From Maritalea mediterranea (GTDB lineage Bacteria > Pseudomonadota > Alphaproteobacteria > Rhizobiales > Devosiaceae), in assembly GCF_021568695.1 (NCBI RefSeq), contig NZ_JAKGTI010000001.1, positions 682,001 through 746,000 on the forward strand: DNA of 64,000 nucleotides, given 5' to 3'. The notes under the pieces are model-generated. The model was not told the origin of the DNA. It ran no database searches and saw only the letters and a program-made list of their open reading frames with translations. The translations under genes and the position numbers were made by a program. This document shows positions 16,129 through 25,362 of this stretch, in pieces; positions within the stretch are counted from its first letter, which is position 1; each line of letters starts with the position of its first letter.

Positions 16129-17085
16129 ATGGCTGACGAAAAAGAAAAGAACCCGCCAAAGGTAGATGAAGCTTTGGACGAAACCTTTCCGGCCAGCGAT
16201 GCGCCAGCATGGACGCCGGGCAAGGTCGGTGTACAAGGTGAGACACGTCCGCCCCAACACCAAGAACATCAACCTGGCGTCGAAAGTGAGATGCAGCCGC
16301 GGCCACAATCCTTGATGGAAAACTATCAGGGTTCCGGTAAGCTTGAAGGTAAGGTCGCACTGATCAGCGGCGGCGATAGTGGTATCGGCCGCGCAGTGGC
16401 GATCGGCTATGCCAAAGAAGGGGCCCATGTGGCCTTTATCTACCTTGATGAAGATGATGACGCCGCCGAAACGGTGCGTCATATTGAAAAAACCGGCCAG
16501 AAAGCGCTGGCGATCAAAGGGGATATTGGCGAAAAGGCTTTTTGTGAAGCGGCCGTGGATAAAGTGCTGAAGGAGTTCGGCTATCTCAATATTTTGGTCA
16601 ATAACGCGGCAGAACAGCATGTGCAGGAAGATCTAGCGGATATATCTGAAGCGCAGGTCCGGCGTACATTCGATACCAATTTCTTCGGGACTTTCTTTCT
16701 CTCCCAAGCCGCCCTTGACTATCTGGGCAAGGATGATTGCATCATCAACACCACCTCGGTGGTTGCCTATCGCGGGAACGAAGTGTTGATGGACTATGCC
16801 GCGACCAAAGGCGCCCTTCTAGGGCTCACACGGTCCTTGGCGGCCAATTTGGCGGAAAAGCATATCCGCGTAAATGCCGTCGCGCCCGGGCCGATCTGGA
16901 CCCCATTGATTCCTGCTTCCTTTGATGCGGAACATGTAGAACATTTCGGTGACAATGCGCCTATGGGACGGGTCGGGCAACCCGATGAAGTGGCACCCAG
17001 CTATATCTTTTTGGCCTCTCGAGACGCCAGCTACATGACCGGTCAGGTGCTGCACCCGAATGGCGGCAATATCGTTGGGGCATAG
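16129..17085 (+). CDS. Short-chain dehydrogenase/reductase, general-stress type
   Basis: 318 residues from ATG 16129, preceded by AGAGGTGAG; a TTG at 16102 is in frame but lacks a ribosome site. The N-terminal extension includes LDETFPASDAPAW, a mark of the YhdF/YhxD stress-associated SDRs. The Rossmann motif GGDSGIGRA, NNAAEQ and the catalytic YAATK pair (Tyr and Lys) follow. These enzymes are predicted NAD(P)-dependent oxidoreductases of unknown substrate. The EcfG promoter directly upstream predicts induction by osmotic, oxidative or stationary-phase stress. The DUF305 gene follows after 29 bases and is probably co-transcribed. Confidence 0.87.
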   Translation: MADEKEKNPPKVDEALDETFPASDAPAWTPGKVGVQGETRPPQHQEHQPGVESEMQPRPQSLMENYQGSGKLEGKVALISGGDSGIGRAVAIGYAKEGAHVAFIYLDEDDDAAETVRHIEKTGQKALAIKGDIGEKAFCEAAVDKVLKEFGYLNILVNNAAEQHVQEDLADISEAQVRRTFDTNFFGTFFLSQAALDYLGKDDCIINTTSVVAYRGNEVLMDYAATKGALLGLTRSLAANLAEKHIRVNAVAPGPIWTPLIPASFDAEHVEHFGDNAPMGRVGQPDEVAPSYIFLASRDASYMTGQVLHPNGGNIVGA

Positions 17086-17114
17086 CGTAGGCGCAAAAGA
17101 CAGAGGAGGGTTCT

Positions 17115-17603
17115 GTGAGTTATTTCCGATTTTTTGCCATGATCATCACCGCATCAATTGTTATGTATGCGGTGATGTATCTCAACAGCTACGCGCTGGA
17201 CCATGTGTTTTTCAGCCAGACGCGTATGTGGATGACCTTGCTTATGGCCAGCACCATGGCCGTCATCATGCTGGGCTTCATGCTCAAAATGTACACCAAC
17301 AGTAAGGCCAATATTGCCATCTTTTTGGGGGCGGTGATCGTTTTTGCCGGGTCACTGGCACTGGTGCGCAGCCAAAGCACGGTCGATGATGTGGCCTATA
17401 TGCGTGCCATGATCCCGCATCATTCCATCGCCATCCTCACCAGTGAGCGGGCCCAGATTTCAGACCCCAGCGTGCGTGATCTGGCAGATGAGATTATCAG
17501 GGCACAGAAAAGAGAAATTGCTGAAATGAAAGCATTGATTGCCGATCTGGAGGCAGATGCGGCCAAAGATGATGGGAGGTCCAGTTCCGATTCAGGCTCA
17601 TAA
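17115..17603 (+). CDS. DUF305 membrane protein
   Basis: 162 residues from GTG 17115, preceded by a strong GAGGAGGG ribosome site. Three membrane segments occupy about residues 3-85. A periplasmic DUF305 tail follows with the hallmark YMRAMIPHHSIAI, where paired His and Met residues are typical of metal-handling (often copper) members of this family. A helical stretch, EIIRAQKREIAEMKALI, and a Ser/Asp-rich end close the protein. It lies in the probable stress operon of the dehydrogenase at 16129. Metal binding is known for some DUF305 proteins but is only inferred here. Confidence 0.8.
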   Translation: MSYFRFFAMIITASIVMYAVMYLNSYALDHVFFSQTRMWMTLLMASTMAVIMLGFMLKMYTNSKANIAIFLGAVIVFAGSLALVRSQSTVDDVAYMRAMIPHHSIAILTSERAQISDPSVRDLADEIIRAQKREIAEMKALIADLEADAAKDDGRSSSDSGS

Positions 17604-17934
17604 GTCACAGAAAACAGGGCAAAAATCCCGTTGAGTAAAAAAATTTTTATCCACAAGCAAAGCTATAAAAGCATCCCTCGATATGCTAGCGTTGATGCTG
17701 TTGACGGTGTGTGCGGAGGTTTTGAGTAATAAAGTCTCGAATAGGGCTAGTTATATCGAGAGGCTTTAAGTGTTTTCCGGCTGGACGTGTAAAGTTGCTG
17801 TAAAACACGACATAAAGATTATGCCTTCAGCTGTTTCGGCGCAATTATTGCGCCACAAATTGTAGGGATCATCTTTGCCTTTGTTTGCCTCTTAGCCTTT
17901 GCGCGACGCTCGTCGAAGTCAATAGGAGGCTAAA
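17604..17934. other. Intergenic region upstream of the BCCT gene with a short inverted repeat
   Basis: About 330 bases without a recognisable gene. The clearest element is a perfect inverted repeat at 17838-17854, GGCGCAAT-T-ATTGCGCC, about 80 bases before the transporter start. It could be an operator or a leader hairpin. No strong terminator was seen after the DUF305 gene. An osmotically controlled promoter for the transporter would be expected here, but I cannot place it. Confidence 0.45.
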
Positions 17935-19581
17935 TTGACGGATAATAAAGAACCTGAATTGGACGCGATTCCCGCGCCAGAAGGTCCGACCGAGATCATT
18001 GAGAGTGATTATGAAATCGGTCAGGACAATATTGAAACGAACATTGGCCCCTTCGGACTTGATATTCACAACCCGGTATTTGTGATTTCAGGGCTAACCG
18101 TTGTGGCCTTTGTGTTGCTTACCTTGGCTTTCCAAACCGAAGTTGAACCCTTGTTCAACAATTTGCGCAACTGGCTGACCCAGACATTTGACTGGTTCTT
18201 CCTGTTGTCGGGCAACATTTTTGTCATTTTATGCCTGGTGTTGATCGTTACACCCATGGGTAAGGTGCGGCTTGGCGGCAAGGATGCCACACCAGACTTT
18301 TCTTATGTCGGCTGGTTTTCGATGCTGTTCGCCGCCGGCATGGGCATTGGCCTGATGTTTTATGGGGTGAGTGAACCCATCTCTCACTTTACCAGCTCAC
18401 TGGGCGGTACCACAGTAGAAAATGGCGTACGGACCGACTGGGCGCCACTCGGCGGTGCTGAAGGCAATGCTGCCGAAGCCGCGCGTCTGGGCATGGCGGC
18501 CACCATCTTCCACTGGGGTTTGCACCCTTGGGCCATCTACGCCGTTGTGGCGCTATCTCTGGCGATCTTCTCCTTCAACAAGGGCTTGCCTTTGACCATT
18601 CGTTCGGTGTTCTACCCGATCTTTGGTGAACGGGTTTGGGGCTGGACCGGCCATATCATTGATATTCTGGCGGTGTTTGCCACGCTGTTTGGTCTGGCCA
18701 CATCATTGGGCATTGGGGCGCAGCAGGCCAATGCGGGCCTTGGCTTGCTCTTTGGTTTCCCAGAAAGCAACACCACCATGGTCTTCCTGATCATCGCCAT
18801 CACCGGTTTGGCGCTGATTTCGGTTGTGGCCGGTTTGGATGCAGGCGTGAAGCGCTTGTCAGAAATCAATATGGTGCTGGCGATCCTGTTGTTGCTCTTT
18901 GTGATCCTTGTTGGGCCAACAATTGCCATTTTGACCGGGTTCTTCCAAAACCTTTGGGCGTATGTTGAATATCTGCCGGCATTGTCCATGCCGTTCGGCC
19001 GAGAAGATGCAAACTTCTCCCAAGGCTGGACATCCTTCTATTGGGCTTGGTGGATTTCCTGGTCACCATTTGTGGGCATGTTTATCGCCCGCGTCAGCCG
19101 CGGCCGTACAGTGCGGGAATTCATCACCTGCGTGTTGATCATCCCCTCGCTCGTATCAGTTCTTTGGATGACTTCGTTTGGGGGCACCGCCATTGATCAG
19201 ATTGTCAATCAGGGTTACACCGCTGTCTCTGACGCAGCACTTGAACTGAAACTGTTCGAAATGCTGGCGCCGTTGCCCTTGGCATCGCTCACCTCCTTTG
19301 TGGGCATCTGCCTGGTGATCGTGTTCTTCGTGACATCATCTGACTCTGGCTCCTTGGTGATCGATACCATGACCGCCGGCGGCAAGGTAAATGCGCCGAC
19401 ACCGCAGCGTGTGTTCTGGGCCAGCTTTGAAGGTATCGTGGCAATCGCGTTGTTGCTTGGGGGTGGCCTCGGGGCACTTCAAGCGATGGCCGTGTCCACG
19501 GGCTTCCCCTTCACCATCATCATCCTGTTGGCCTGTGTGGCGCTGGTAAAAGGCTTGATGAGTGAAGTGAAGCACGCTTAG
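17935..19581 (+). CDS. BCCT family transporter (betaine/choline/carnitine type)
   Basis: 548 residues from TTG 17935, chosen because AGGAGG ends five bases before it and no other start fits. About twelve transmembrane segments are seen. The BCCT hallmarks are GMGIGLMFYGVSEP, WGLHPWAIYA and the Trp-rich FYWAWWISWSPFVGMFIARV in the eighth membrane segment, which forms the aromatic substrate cage. A 45-residue acidic N-terminal tail precedes the first helix. It probably imports glycine betaine or a related compatible solute with sodium or protons; the exact ligand is not settled by sequence. A strong terminator follows. Confidence 0.9.
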   Translation: MTDNKEPELDAIPAPEGPTEIIESDYEIGQDNIETNIGPFGLDIHNPVFVISGLTVVAFVLLTLAFQTEVEPLFNNLRNWLTQTFDWFFLLSGNIFVILCLVLIVTPMGKVRLGGKDATPDFSYVGWFSMLFAAGMGIGLMFYGVSEPISHFTSSLGGTTVENGVRTDWAPLGGAEGNAAEAARLGMAATIFHWGLHPWAIYAVVALSLAIFSFNKGLPLTIRSVFYPIFGERVWGWTGHIIDILAVFATLFGLATSLGIGAQQANAGLGLLFGFPESNTTMVFLIIAITGLALISVVAGLDAGVKRLSEINMVLAILLLLFVILVGPTIAILTGFFQNLWAYVEYLPALSMPFGREDANFSQGWTSFYWAWWISWSPFVGMFIARVSRGRTVREFITCVLIIPSLVSVLWMTSFGGTAIDQIVNQGYTAVSDAALELKLFEMLAPLPLASLTSFVGICLVIVFFVTSSDSGSLVIDTMTAGGKVNAPTPQRVFWASFEGIVAIALLLGGGLGALQAMAVSTGFPFTIIILLACVALVKGLMSEVKHA

Positions 19582-19602
19582 TTAAAGCATGATCTAAACC
19601 TG

Positions 19603-19631
19603 AAAGCCCGCCTGATTGGCGGGCTTTTTTT
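19603..19631 (+). terminator. Intrinsic terminator of the BCCT gene
   Basis: A ten-base perfect stem, AAAGCCCGCC (19603-19612) and GGCGGGCTTT (19618-19627), has a five-base loop and runs into eight T residues. Confidence 0.92.
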
Positions 19632-19658
19632 GTGGGATTATATAAAGAGCAACGGCCT

Positions 19659-20345
19659 TTAGCTCAGCGCCTTTTCCACAGCTGCTTTGACATGTAAAGC
19701 AGTGCTGTCATAGGTGGGGATCGGGCTGTCATCATCGCTGATCAACAGTGTGATTTCGGTACATCCCAGAATGACCGCCTCGGCGCCACGGGCCATCATC
19801 CCATCGATCGCGCGCTGATAGGTCTGCCGAGATTGGTCCGAAACCACCCCCCGACACAGCTCATCAAAAATAATAGCATTTAAATTGGTGCGGTCCACGT
19901 CCGGCACCACAATGTCCAGCCCATGGCTTTGCAGCCGGTCGATCAAAAACGGTTTTTCCATGGTGAAGGCGGTGCCCAGCAGCCCAACACGCTCAAACCC
20001 GTCGGTCTTCAATGCTGTGGCCGTGGCGTCGCCAATATGCAGCAGCGGCACATTTGTGGCGGCTTCAATCTGGGCAGCGACCAGATGCATCGTGTTGGTG
20101 GCCAACACCAGAAAATCCGCACCCGCCTTTTCCAGACCATTGGCATGGCTCGCCAATAGTTGACCAGCTTCGTCCCAAGCACCATCCTTTTGCATTTGGG
20201 CGATTGGCGCAAAATCAACCGAATGCATCAATAAGTCTGCACTGTGCAGTCCGCCTTTTTTGGCGCGCACCATCTCATTGATCTGCTTGTAATAAAGGGC
20301 AGTGGATTCCCAGCTCATGCCGCCCAGTAGACCAATTGTCTTCAT
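19659..20345 (-). CDS. Aspartate/glutamate racemase family protein, YgeA-like
   Basis: 228 residues closely resembling E. coli YgeA: MKTIGLLGGMSWEST at the start, ATNTMH around residue 82 and VILGCTEITLL around 191-201. In this family two active-site positions normally hold Cys. Here the first is Thr83 (as in YgeA-like enzymes with a Thr/Cys pair) and the second is Cys195. It may racemise acidic or other amino acids and influence D-amino-acid pools of the cell wall. Its start overlaps the rppH stop by four bases, so it is the last gene of a minus-strand housekeeping operon. Confidence 0.83.
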   Translation of the reverse strand: MKTIGLLGGMSWESTALYYKQINEMVRAKKGGLHSADLLMHSVDFAPIAQMQKDGAWDEAGQLLASHANGLEKAGADFLVLATNTMHLVAAQIEAATNVPLLHIGDATATALKTDGFERVGLLGTAFTMEKPFLIDRLQSHGLDIVVPDVDRTNLNAIIFDELCRGVVSDQSRQTYQRAIDGMMARGAEAVILGCTEITLLISDDDSPIPTYDSTALHVKAAVEKALS

Positions 20346-20866
20346 ACCTGATGCTCCGCTTCAATCTGCGGTCGCACCAGTGTCACCAGCTGCTCATACA
20401 ATTCTTTCTTGAAGGGCACGATCAGGTCCGGCATATCCCCAATATCTCGCCACGCCCACTCCGAAAATTCTGCTCGGTGCGTGCCATTGGCAGGGGCGGT
20501 CACATTGATCTCGCTGTCATCACCGGTAAAGCGAAACACAAACCATCTTTGTTGTTGTCCGCGATATTTGCCTTTAAGCGCCTTGCCCAACAAGGGTTCA
20601 GGCAGGTCATAGCTCAACCATTTCGGCACTTCGTATAACAGTTCGATGGAAGTGACATTGGTTTCCTCATAAAGCTCGCGCTTTGCAGCTTCTAATGGGG
20701 CCTCCCCATCATCTATGCCGCCTTGAGGAAACTGCCATTCAAATTCTTGAGACACGCCAGGTTTGGATTTCCGGCGCCCGGCAAAGACCTGTCCCTTGTC
20801 ATTTACCAGGCACACGCCCGCGCAAAAGCGATAGGGCATTTGCTCGCGATCAATCGGCTGTTTCAT
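20342..20866 (-). CDS. rppH: RNA pyrophosphohydrolase (Nudix)
   Basis: 174 residues. The start PYRFCAGVCLVN and the Nudix box (residues 49-71, ending RELYEETNV) identify RppH/NudH, which removes pyrophosphate from the 5' end of mRNAs and starts their decay. The Nudix box has Asn where Gly is usual after EET, a mild deviation that leaves the REXXEE metal-binding core intact. EWQFPQGG before the box is typical of RppH. It follows the polysaccharide deacetylase gene by 11 bases, and the pairing with ctpA and envC is common in Hyphomicrobiales. Confidence 0.92.
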   Translation of the reverse strand: MKQPIDREQMPYRFCAGVCLVNDKGQVFAGRRKSKPGVSQEFEWQFPQGGIDDGEAPLEAAKRELYEETNVTSIELLYEVPKWLSYDLPEPLLGKALKGKYRGQQQRWFVFRFTGDDSEINVTAPANGTHRAEFSEWAWRDIGDMPDLIVPFKKELYEQLVTLVRPQIEAEHQV

Positions 20867-20877
20867 AAAACCAAGTC

Positions 20878-22023
20878 CTAATTCTTCTGCATCAACGCGC
20901 TTGCGGGCACCAGCACCAAGTTCTTGTCATCCAGTTCATCTGCCCATTCCGCAATGGTACGCACGGTAACCGGCAAAGACGTGGCGGTGGCAATGGCAGA
21001 TCCATTCTCCAGAGCCAAGGCTTCAAGTTTGGCCAATTGCCGTAAAATGTGGCTGCGAGAAGGGTTTTCATCCAGGTTTAGGTCGGCCCGCGCAAAGTCA
21101 ACGCCCGCTTGCTTGGCCAATTGTGGCGCAAGCGACCGGTTAGACGCGCCATCATCCAGATAGGTCAGTCCACGCAATGCCACTTCTTCCAAGATAGGTT
21201 GCATATCATTGGCGGAGGAGGTGAACCGCGCACCCAAATAATTGATGATACCGGTATAGCCGCCCATGCGAGACATGAGCCAATAAAGCCGGTCCAGATT
21301 GGCGCGCGGAGCTTGGCCCACCAAAAGGGTCTGCGGACCGGGATCATTTTGCGGATAGTCAAAGGGCTCCAACGGCACTTGTAACATAATTTCATGTCCG
21401 CCCATGCGGGCCTCAAGCGCCAGATTGCCCACCTCCTTGCCATAGGGGGCGAAGGCCAAAGTCACCTCGTCGGGCAGACGATCAATCGCCGAACGCGTGT
21501 TTTCCGTTGAAAGGCCAAGCCCCTCGACGACAATGGCAACCAGTCCGCGATTATTGGCGCTCGCGGGGGTGATGGAGGCGCGCGCATACACATCCGCCGG
21601 GCGGGAGCCATCTGCAGCAACCTGCGGAATATAGCCATGCTGAGTCTGTTCCAACAACTCAGGCCGCGGCGCCGCAGCGCGGGCTGCCTCGGCGCCATCC
21701 GGGAATTCATCAATATTTACAAATGACGGGCTATTAATCGGCTCTTCAGGTTCGTCCGGGGCCTCGTCTTCATTGGTGACCTCCCTGGAAAGATTGCTGG
21801 CAAATTCGTTATTGCCTATAGACGAAACGCCGACCTCGACTTGCGGACGCCCTTCCAGCGGGCTATCCACATAGGCCACCCACGCGACAGGCACAGCAAT
21901 AACAATAATGAGCACGGCCACCGAGATGGGCAAAAGCGGAAAGCCACCCACCTTCATTCGTGGCGAGTCATCTTGTTTCCCTTTGCCTTTGCGTCCCAAA
22001 GGCTTATTCAAATTGTTTGCCAT
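20878..22023 (-). CDS. Divergent polysaccharide deacetylase family protein (YibQ-like)
   Basis: 381 residues from ATG 22023; an in-frame TTG at 22035 would add four. A basic cytoplasmic start and one membrane anchor (PISVAVLIIVIAVPVAWVAY, about residues 32-51) are followed by an acidic low-complexity stretch. The C-terminal domain, from about residue 155, opens with LVAIVVEGLGLS and contains ITFAPYG-like and GGHEIMLQVPLEP segments. This family shares the NodB fold but usually lacks confirmed deacetylase activity. It lies between rppH and ctpA beside the envC-like gene, so a role in septal or cell-wall turnover is plausible. Confidence 0.8.
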   Translation of the reverse strand: MANNLNKPLGRKGKGKQDDSPRMKVGGFPLLPISVAVLIIVIAVPVAWVAYVDSPLEGRPQVEVGVSSIGNNEFASNLSREVTNEDEAPDEPEEPINSPSFVNIDEFPDGAEAARAAAPRPELLEQTQHGYIPQVAADGSRPADVYARASITPASANNRGLVAIVVEGLGLSTENTRSAIDRLPDEVTLAFAPYGKEVGNLALEARMGGHEIMLQVPLEPFDYPQNDPGPQTLLVGQAPRANLDRLYWLMSRMGGYTGIINYLGARFTSSANDMQPILEEVALRGLTYLDDGASNRSLAPQLAKQAGVDFARADLNLDENPSRSHILRQLAKLEALALENGSAIATATSLPVTVRTIAEWADELDDKNLVLVPASALMQKN

Positions 22024-22078
22024 ATGCCGCCGCAACTAATGGTTTTTGGCCCCAACAATCTTGTCGGGGCCAATTTGC

Positions 22079-23410
22079 TTATCCGTTTGGATCTGGTGGA
22101 AACGCCTCATGGGTTTTCTCACCAGTGATCAAATCAATCGCATATTGCAGTTGATTGTCTTTTTCGCGATCAGAGGGCACATAGACCGAAGATCCAGTGG
22201 TGGCCTCATCTTCGGTGCCGCCGCCAATCTGGCCATCCAGTGCCGCCTCACCAATAATCTCGTCGCGCCCTTGCAATTCCTCGGGAACGTCTTGGAAAAT
22301 TTCAATGTCGGGCATAATGCCTGCCGCCTGAATAGACCGGCCACTCGGCGTATAATAGCGTGAAGTGGTCAGCCGCATGGCACCATTTTGCCCCAGCGAG
22401 ATGATGGATTGCACAGAGCCTTTGCCGAAGGTACGGGTGCCCACCAACGTCGCGCGTTTCTGGTCTTGCAAGGCGCCAGCCACAATTTCAGAAGCAGAGG
22501 CAGAGCCACCATTGACGAGAACGATCAAATTCAGCCCTGCGACCTTTCTGTCCAAATCATCCGGGTTGGCGTCATAGCGCGCATTCTCTTCTTCCGACCG
22601 CCCTCGGGTTGAAAGCACGTTGCCGCGAGACAGGAATGCATCAGCAATAAAGACAGATTGGTCCACAAGTCCGCCGGGATTGTTGCGCAGGTCCAAAATC
22701 AAGCCCTTGAGATCGCTGCCCAATTCGGCCTGAATGTCGTCAATGGCATCTTCCACACCCGCATAGGCTTGGCCGGTAAACCGCGCCAAGCGGATAACGC
22801 CCACATTGTCCTGCGTGAAGGAACGCACAACCTGGAAAGTGATAACATCCCGCGTGATGGTCATTTTAATAGGCTCATCGGCGCCCTCGCGGATAATGGT
22901 CAAGTCGATGTCGGTGCCCACTTCGCCGCGCATCATTTCAACCGCTTCATCAAGCGATTTGCCGCGTACCGGTTCCCCATCCAGCTCAACGATATAGTCA
23001 TTGGCCAAAATGCCCGCCTTTGCCGCTGGCGTGTCATCGATGGGCGAGACCACCTTGATCACTTCATCTTCCATGATCACTTCGATGCCCAATCCACCAA
23101 AGGTGCCCTGCGTGTCTTCGCGCACGTCCTGATAGTCGTCAGGATCGAGATAGCCCGAATGCGGGTCAAGGCTGGTCAACATGCCTTGAATCGCCGCGCG
23201 AATAAGCTCTTTTTCGTTCGGCGCGTCCACATATTCCGAGCGGATACGATCAAAGATCTCGCCAAAAAGGTTCAATTCTTCATAGACCTGTTGTGGATCA
23301 AGTGGCCCGCTTTCCTTCTGCTCAACCTCTTGCGCAAATGCGGGCAGGCTGCTGCCGGCAAAAAGGCCGATAGAGAGGGCAAGAAGAGCCGATTTAATGG
23401 TCGAATTCAT
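22079..23410 (-). CDS. ctpA: Carboxyl-terminal processing protease, S41 family
   Basis: 443 residues. A signal peptide ends near PAFAQ (residue 27). A PDZ domain follows (about 105-185, GGLGIEV to the IKMTI region). The S41 domain carries catalytic Ser305 in GGSASASEIV and Lys330 in TFGKGSVQ, spaced 25 residues apart as in E. coli Tsp. It is a periplasmic protease that trims protein C-termini and in related bacteria controls cell-wall hydrolases. It lies six bases downstream of the envC-like gene, suggesting joint expression and possible functional linkage to septal hydrolase activation. Confidence 0.93.
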   Translation of the reverse strand: MNSTIKSALLALSIGLFAGSSLPAFAQEVEQKESGPLDPQQVYEELNLFGEIFDRIRSEYVDAPNEKELIRAAIQGMLTSLDPHSGYLDPDDYQDVREDTQGTFGGLGIEVIMEDEVIKVVSPIDDTPAAKAGILANDYIVELDGEPVRGKSLDEAVEMMRGEVGTDIDLTIIREGADEPIKMTITRDVITFQVVRSFTQDNVGVIRLARFTGQAYAGVEDAIDDIQAELGSDLKGLILDLRNNPGGLVDQSVFIADAFLSRGNVLSTRGRSEEENARYDANPDDLDRKVAGLNLIVLVNGGSASASEIVAGALQDQKRATLVGTRTFGKGSVQSIISLGQNGAMRLTTSRYYTPSGRSIQAAGIMPDIEIFQDVPEELQGRDEIIGEAALDGQIGGGTEDEATTGSSVYVPSDREKDNQLQYAIDLITGEKTHEAFPPDPNG

Positions 23411-23416
23411 AAGTGC

Positions 23417-24787
23417 CTATCCATTCTGTGCTGTTCTGGACCCCTTGTCCCACCAACCGGTCGGATCAATTGGCATGTCATCATTTCGGATTTCAATATA
23501 TAGCGTTGGCCGCGAGTTTCCAGCACTGGTCGCGATTGTTTGAGAATTTGTGCGCGCGCCCATTTTGCCAAGCGGTTCGCCCATCAACACAAATTGACCC
23601 AACGCCACGTCAGCGCTGTCCATGCCTGCCAACAGCAAGTGATATCCTTGGCCCATATTCAAGATGATAATTTGGCCATAATTAAGATAGGGGCCTTTAT
23701 AGACAACCCATCCATCGGCCGGGGCCACAATCTGCGCTTCGGGCCGGGTTACAATATAGGAGCCTTGAGAGGTGCCGCCAAACTTATCGTCGGCGCCGTA
23801 AGCAACAACTTCAACGCCGACCGCGGGAGGCGTTAAATGGCCTTTGCCCAGCGCAAACGGGAAGGCCGGTTCCGTGCGTGAAGTGTCGGCAAGGGCCAGA
23901 TCAATCACGCTTTGCTCCAGCGCTTCGCCCACCTCGCCTTGCGCGGCGTCTGCGGCCTCTGCGTCGGCATTCGCATCGCTTACCGATTGTACTTTTTCCT
24001 CAAGGGTTTCAATCAATTGTGTCAATGAAGTCGCGCGGCTTGCCAGCAACTCGGCCTCGCGTTGCTCAGCCTCCAGCTCTTCATTCACGCGTTCCAGCCC
24101 ACGCTTGCGCGCTTCGATTAAGGTGGCGATGCGCAATCGCTCCTCACGTAAAACGGTGAGATTGGCCACCAATAGTTTCTGCTCGGCTTCCACTTCCTCG
24201 GAAATGGCCAGCAAGCTGTCTAATTCCATACGCACCGCGTCTGCCCGGCTCGCCAGTTGCGGCAGGACTGACGCCAAAAGGCTGCCCGCACGCGCAGAGT
24301 CGACCGCATTGCCCGGCTCAATAATCAGGGCAGGGGGCGGGTTGCGGCCCAATTGTTGCAGGGCGGTCAACAGGGTGCCGATTTCTTGATTCTCGTCTTC
24401 CAGTGTCGCGCGGATGGTTCGTTCTTCCGCCTTCAGACTGGCCAGGCGTTCAGCGATGGCGTTGGCCTCAATCTCGGCCAGCTTCACCCGCTGCGCGGCC
24501 TCGATCAGCGCAGCTGTCTGTTCGGTTCGATCGCCAGAAAGTTCTTCCACCTGCGCTTTGAGTTCTTCAACGCGTTCTTCGGTCAGCTCAATGGTCAGCT
24601 TGACCTGATCAAGTTCAATCTGCGCGTCTTTGGTGGTGGCGGGGTCGTTAAACTGGGCGAAGCCCGGCCCCATCCATATGGTGCTGGCCAACACAATACC
24701 GGCGCTCAACCGGCTGGCTTTTCCAATTTGGCGCAAAAAAGAACTCACGTTTAGGTTTTGGCTCCACGCAAAGAGGCGAATCACCAT
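23417..24787 (-). CDS. envC: EnvC-like murein hydrolase activator with degenerate LytM domain
   Basis: 456 residues. A likely signal segment (about residues 25-45, ending GFAQF) precedes a long coiled coil (about 55-290, rich in E, L, A and R). A C-terminal M23/LytM domain (about 330-445) follows. The zinc ligands of active LytM enzymes are not recognisable: the HxH motif reads LYIEIR and the first His/Asp site is absent. This matches EnvC, which activates amidases at the septum rather than cutting peptidoglycan itself. Its partner ctpA is immediately downstream. Confidence 0.86.
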   Translation of the reverse strand: MVIRLFAWSQNLNVSSFLRQIGKASRLSAGIVLASTIWMGPGFAQFNDPATTKDAQIELDQVKLTIELTEERVEELKAQVEELSGDRTEQTAALIEAAQRVKLAEIEANAIAERLASLKAEERTIRATLEDENQEIGTLLTALQQLGRNPPPALIIEPGNAVDSARAGSLLASVLPQLASRADAVRMELDSLLAISEEVEAEQKLLVANLTVLREERLRIATLIEARKRGLERVNEELEAEQREAELLASRATSLTQLIETLEEKVQSVSDANADAEAADAAQGEVGEALEQSVIDLALADTSRTEPAFPFALGKGHLTPPAVGVEVVAYGADDKFGGTSQGSYIVTRPEAQIVAPADGWVVYKGPYLNYGQIIILNMGQGYHLLLAGMDSADVALGQFVLMGEPLGKMGARTNSQTIATSAGNSRPTLYIEIRNDDMPIDPTGWWDKGSRTAQNG

Positions 24788-24867
24788 TCTAATGTATCAA
24801 AGGCAGGGTTTTTGTCGCGTTTAACTTTGGCCTTTTTGGGGCCAATTTCCGCGCCGATCCACATCTA

Positions 24868-25350
24868 TCAGCTGCGGTGATAGGGATGACCGCTTAAAAT
24901 GGTGGTGGCACGATAGATCTGCTCGGCCAGCATAACACGCACAATCTGGTGCGGCCAGGTCAGTGTTGAAAAGTTCAAGGTAAGGTCGGCTTGCTGCAGC
25001 AGAACCTTGTCCAGACCGTCGGCACCGCCAATCACGAAATAACAATCTCGTGTGCCCTGATCGCGCCAACTGCCTATTCTTTGAGCGAATTTTTCACTAT
25101 CAAGGCTTTTGCCACGTTCGTCCAATAGCACCAATATGGCCCCGTCCGCCATTGCTTGACGAATGGCGTCGGCTTCTCCTTTTTTGCGTTGGTCAGATTG
25201 TTTGGCGCGGCTTTCAGGCAACTCGCGTACCGTGACGTCCCCAAATCCCAACTGGCGGCCACTGGCTTTTGCGCGATCGACATAGCGGTCAACAAGGTGG
25301 CGCTCGGGGCCGTCTTTCAACCGCCCCACCGCCAGAATATGCAATTTCAT
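24868..25350 (-). CDS. rlmH: 23S rRNA (pseudouridine-1915 N3) methyltransferase
   Basis: 160 residues, the standard RlmH length. The start MKLHILAVGRLKDGPE, the SPOUT knot segments VLLDERGKSLDSE and FVIGGADGLD, and the C-terminal LAEQIYRATTILSGHPYHR are all present. It methylates pseudouridine 1915 in helix 69 of 23S rRNA in assembled 70S ribosomes. It follows rsfS by 12 bases, the conserved rsfS-rlmH pairing. Confidence 0.95.
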   Translation of the reverse strand: MKLHILAVGRLKDGPERHLVDRYVDRAKASGRQLGFGDVTVRELPESRAKQSDQRKKGEADAIRQAMADGAILVLLDERGKSLDSEKFAQRIGSWRDQGTRDCYFVIGGADGLDKVLLQQADLTLNFSTLTWPHQIVRVMLAEQIYRATTILSGHPYHRS

Positions 25351-25362
25351 ATGCGCTTGGGT

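Noticed and set aside
24821-25069. Possible 82-residue protein overlapping rlmH in another frame
   Set aside because: Its sequence is a frame shadow of the well-conserved rlmH gene.
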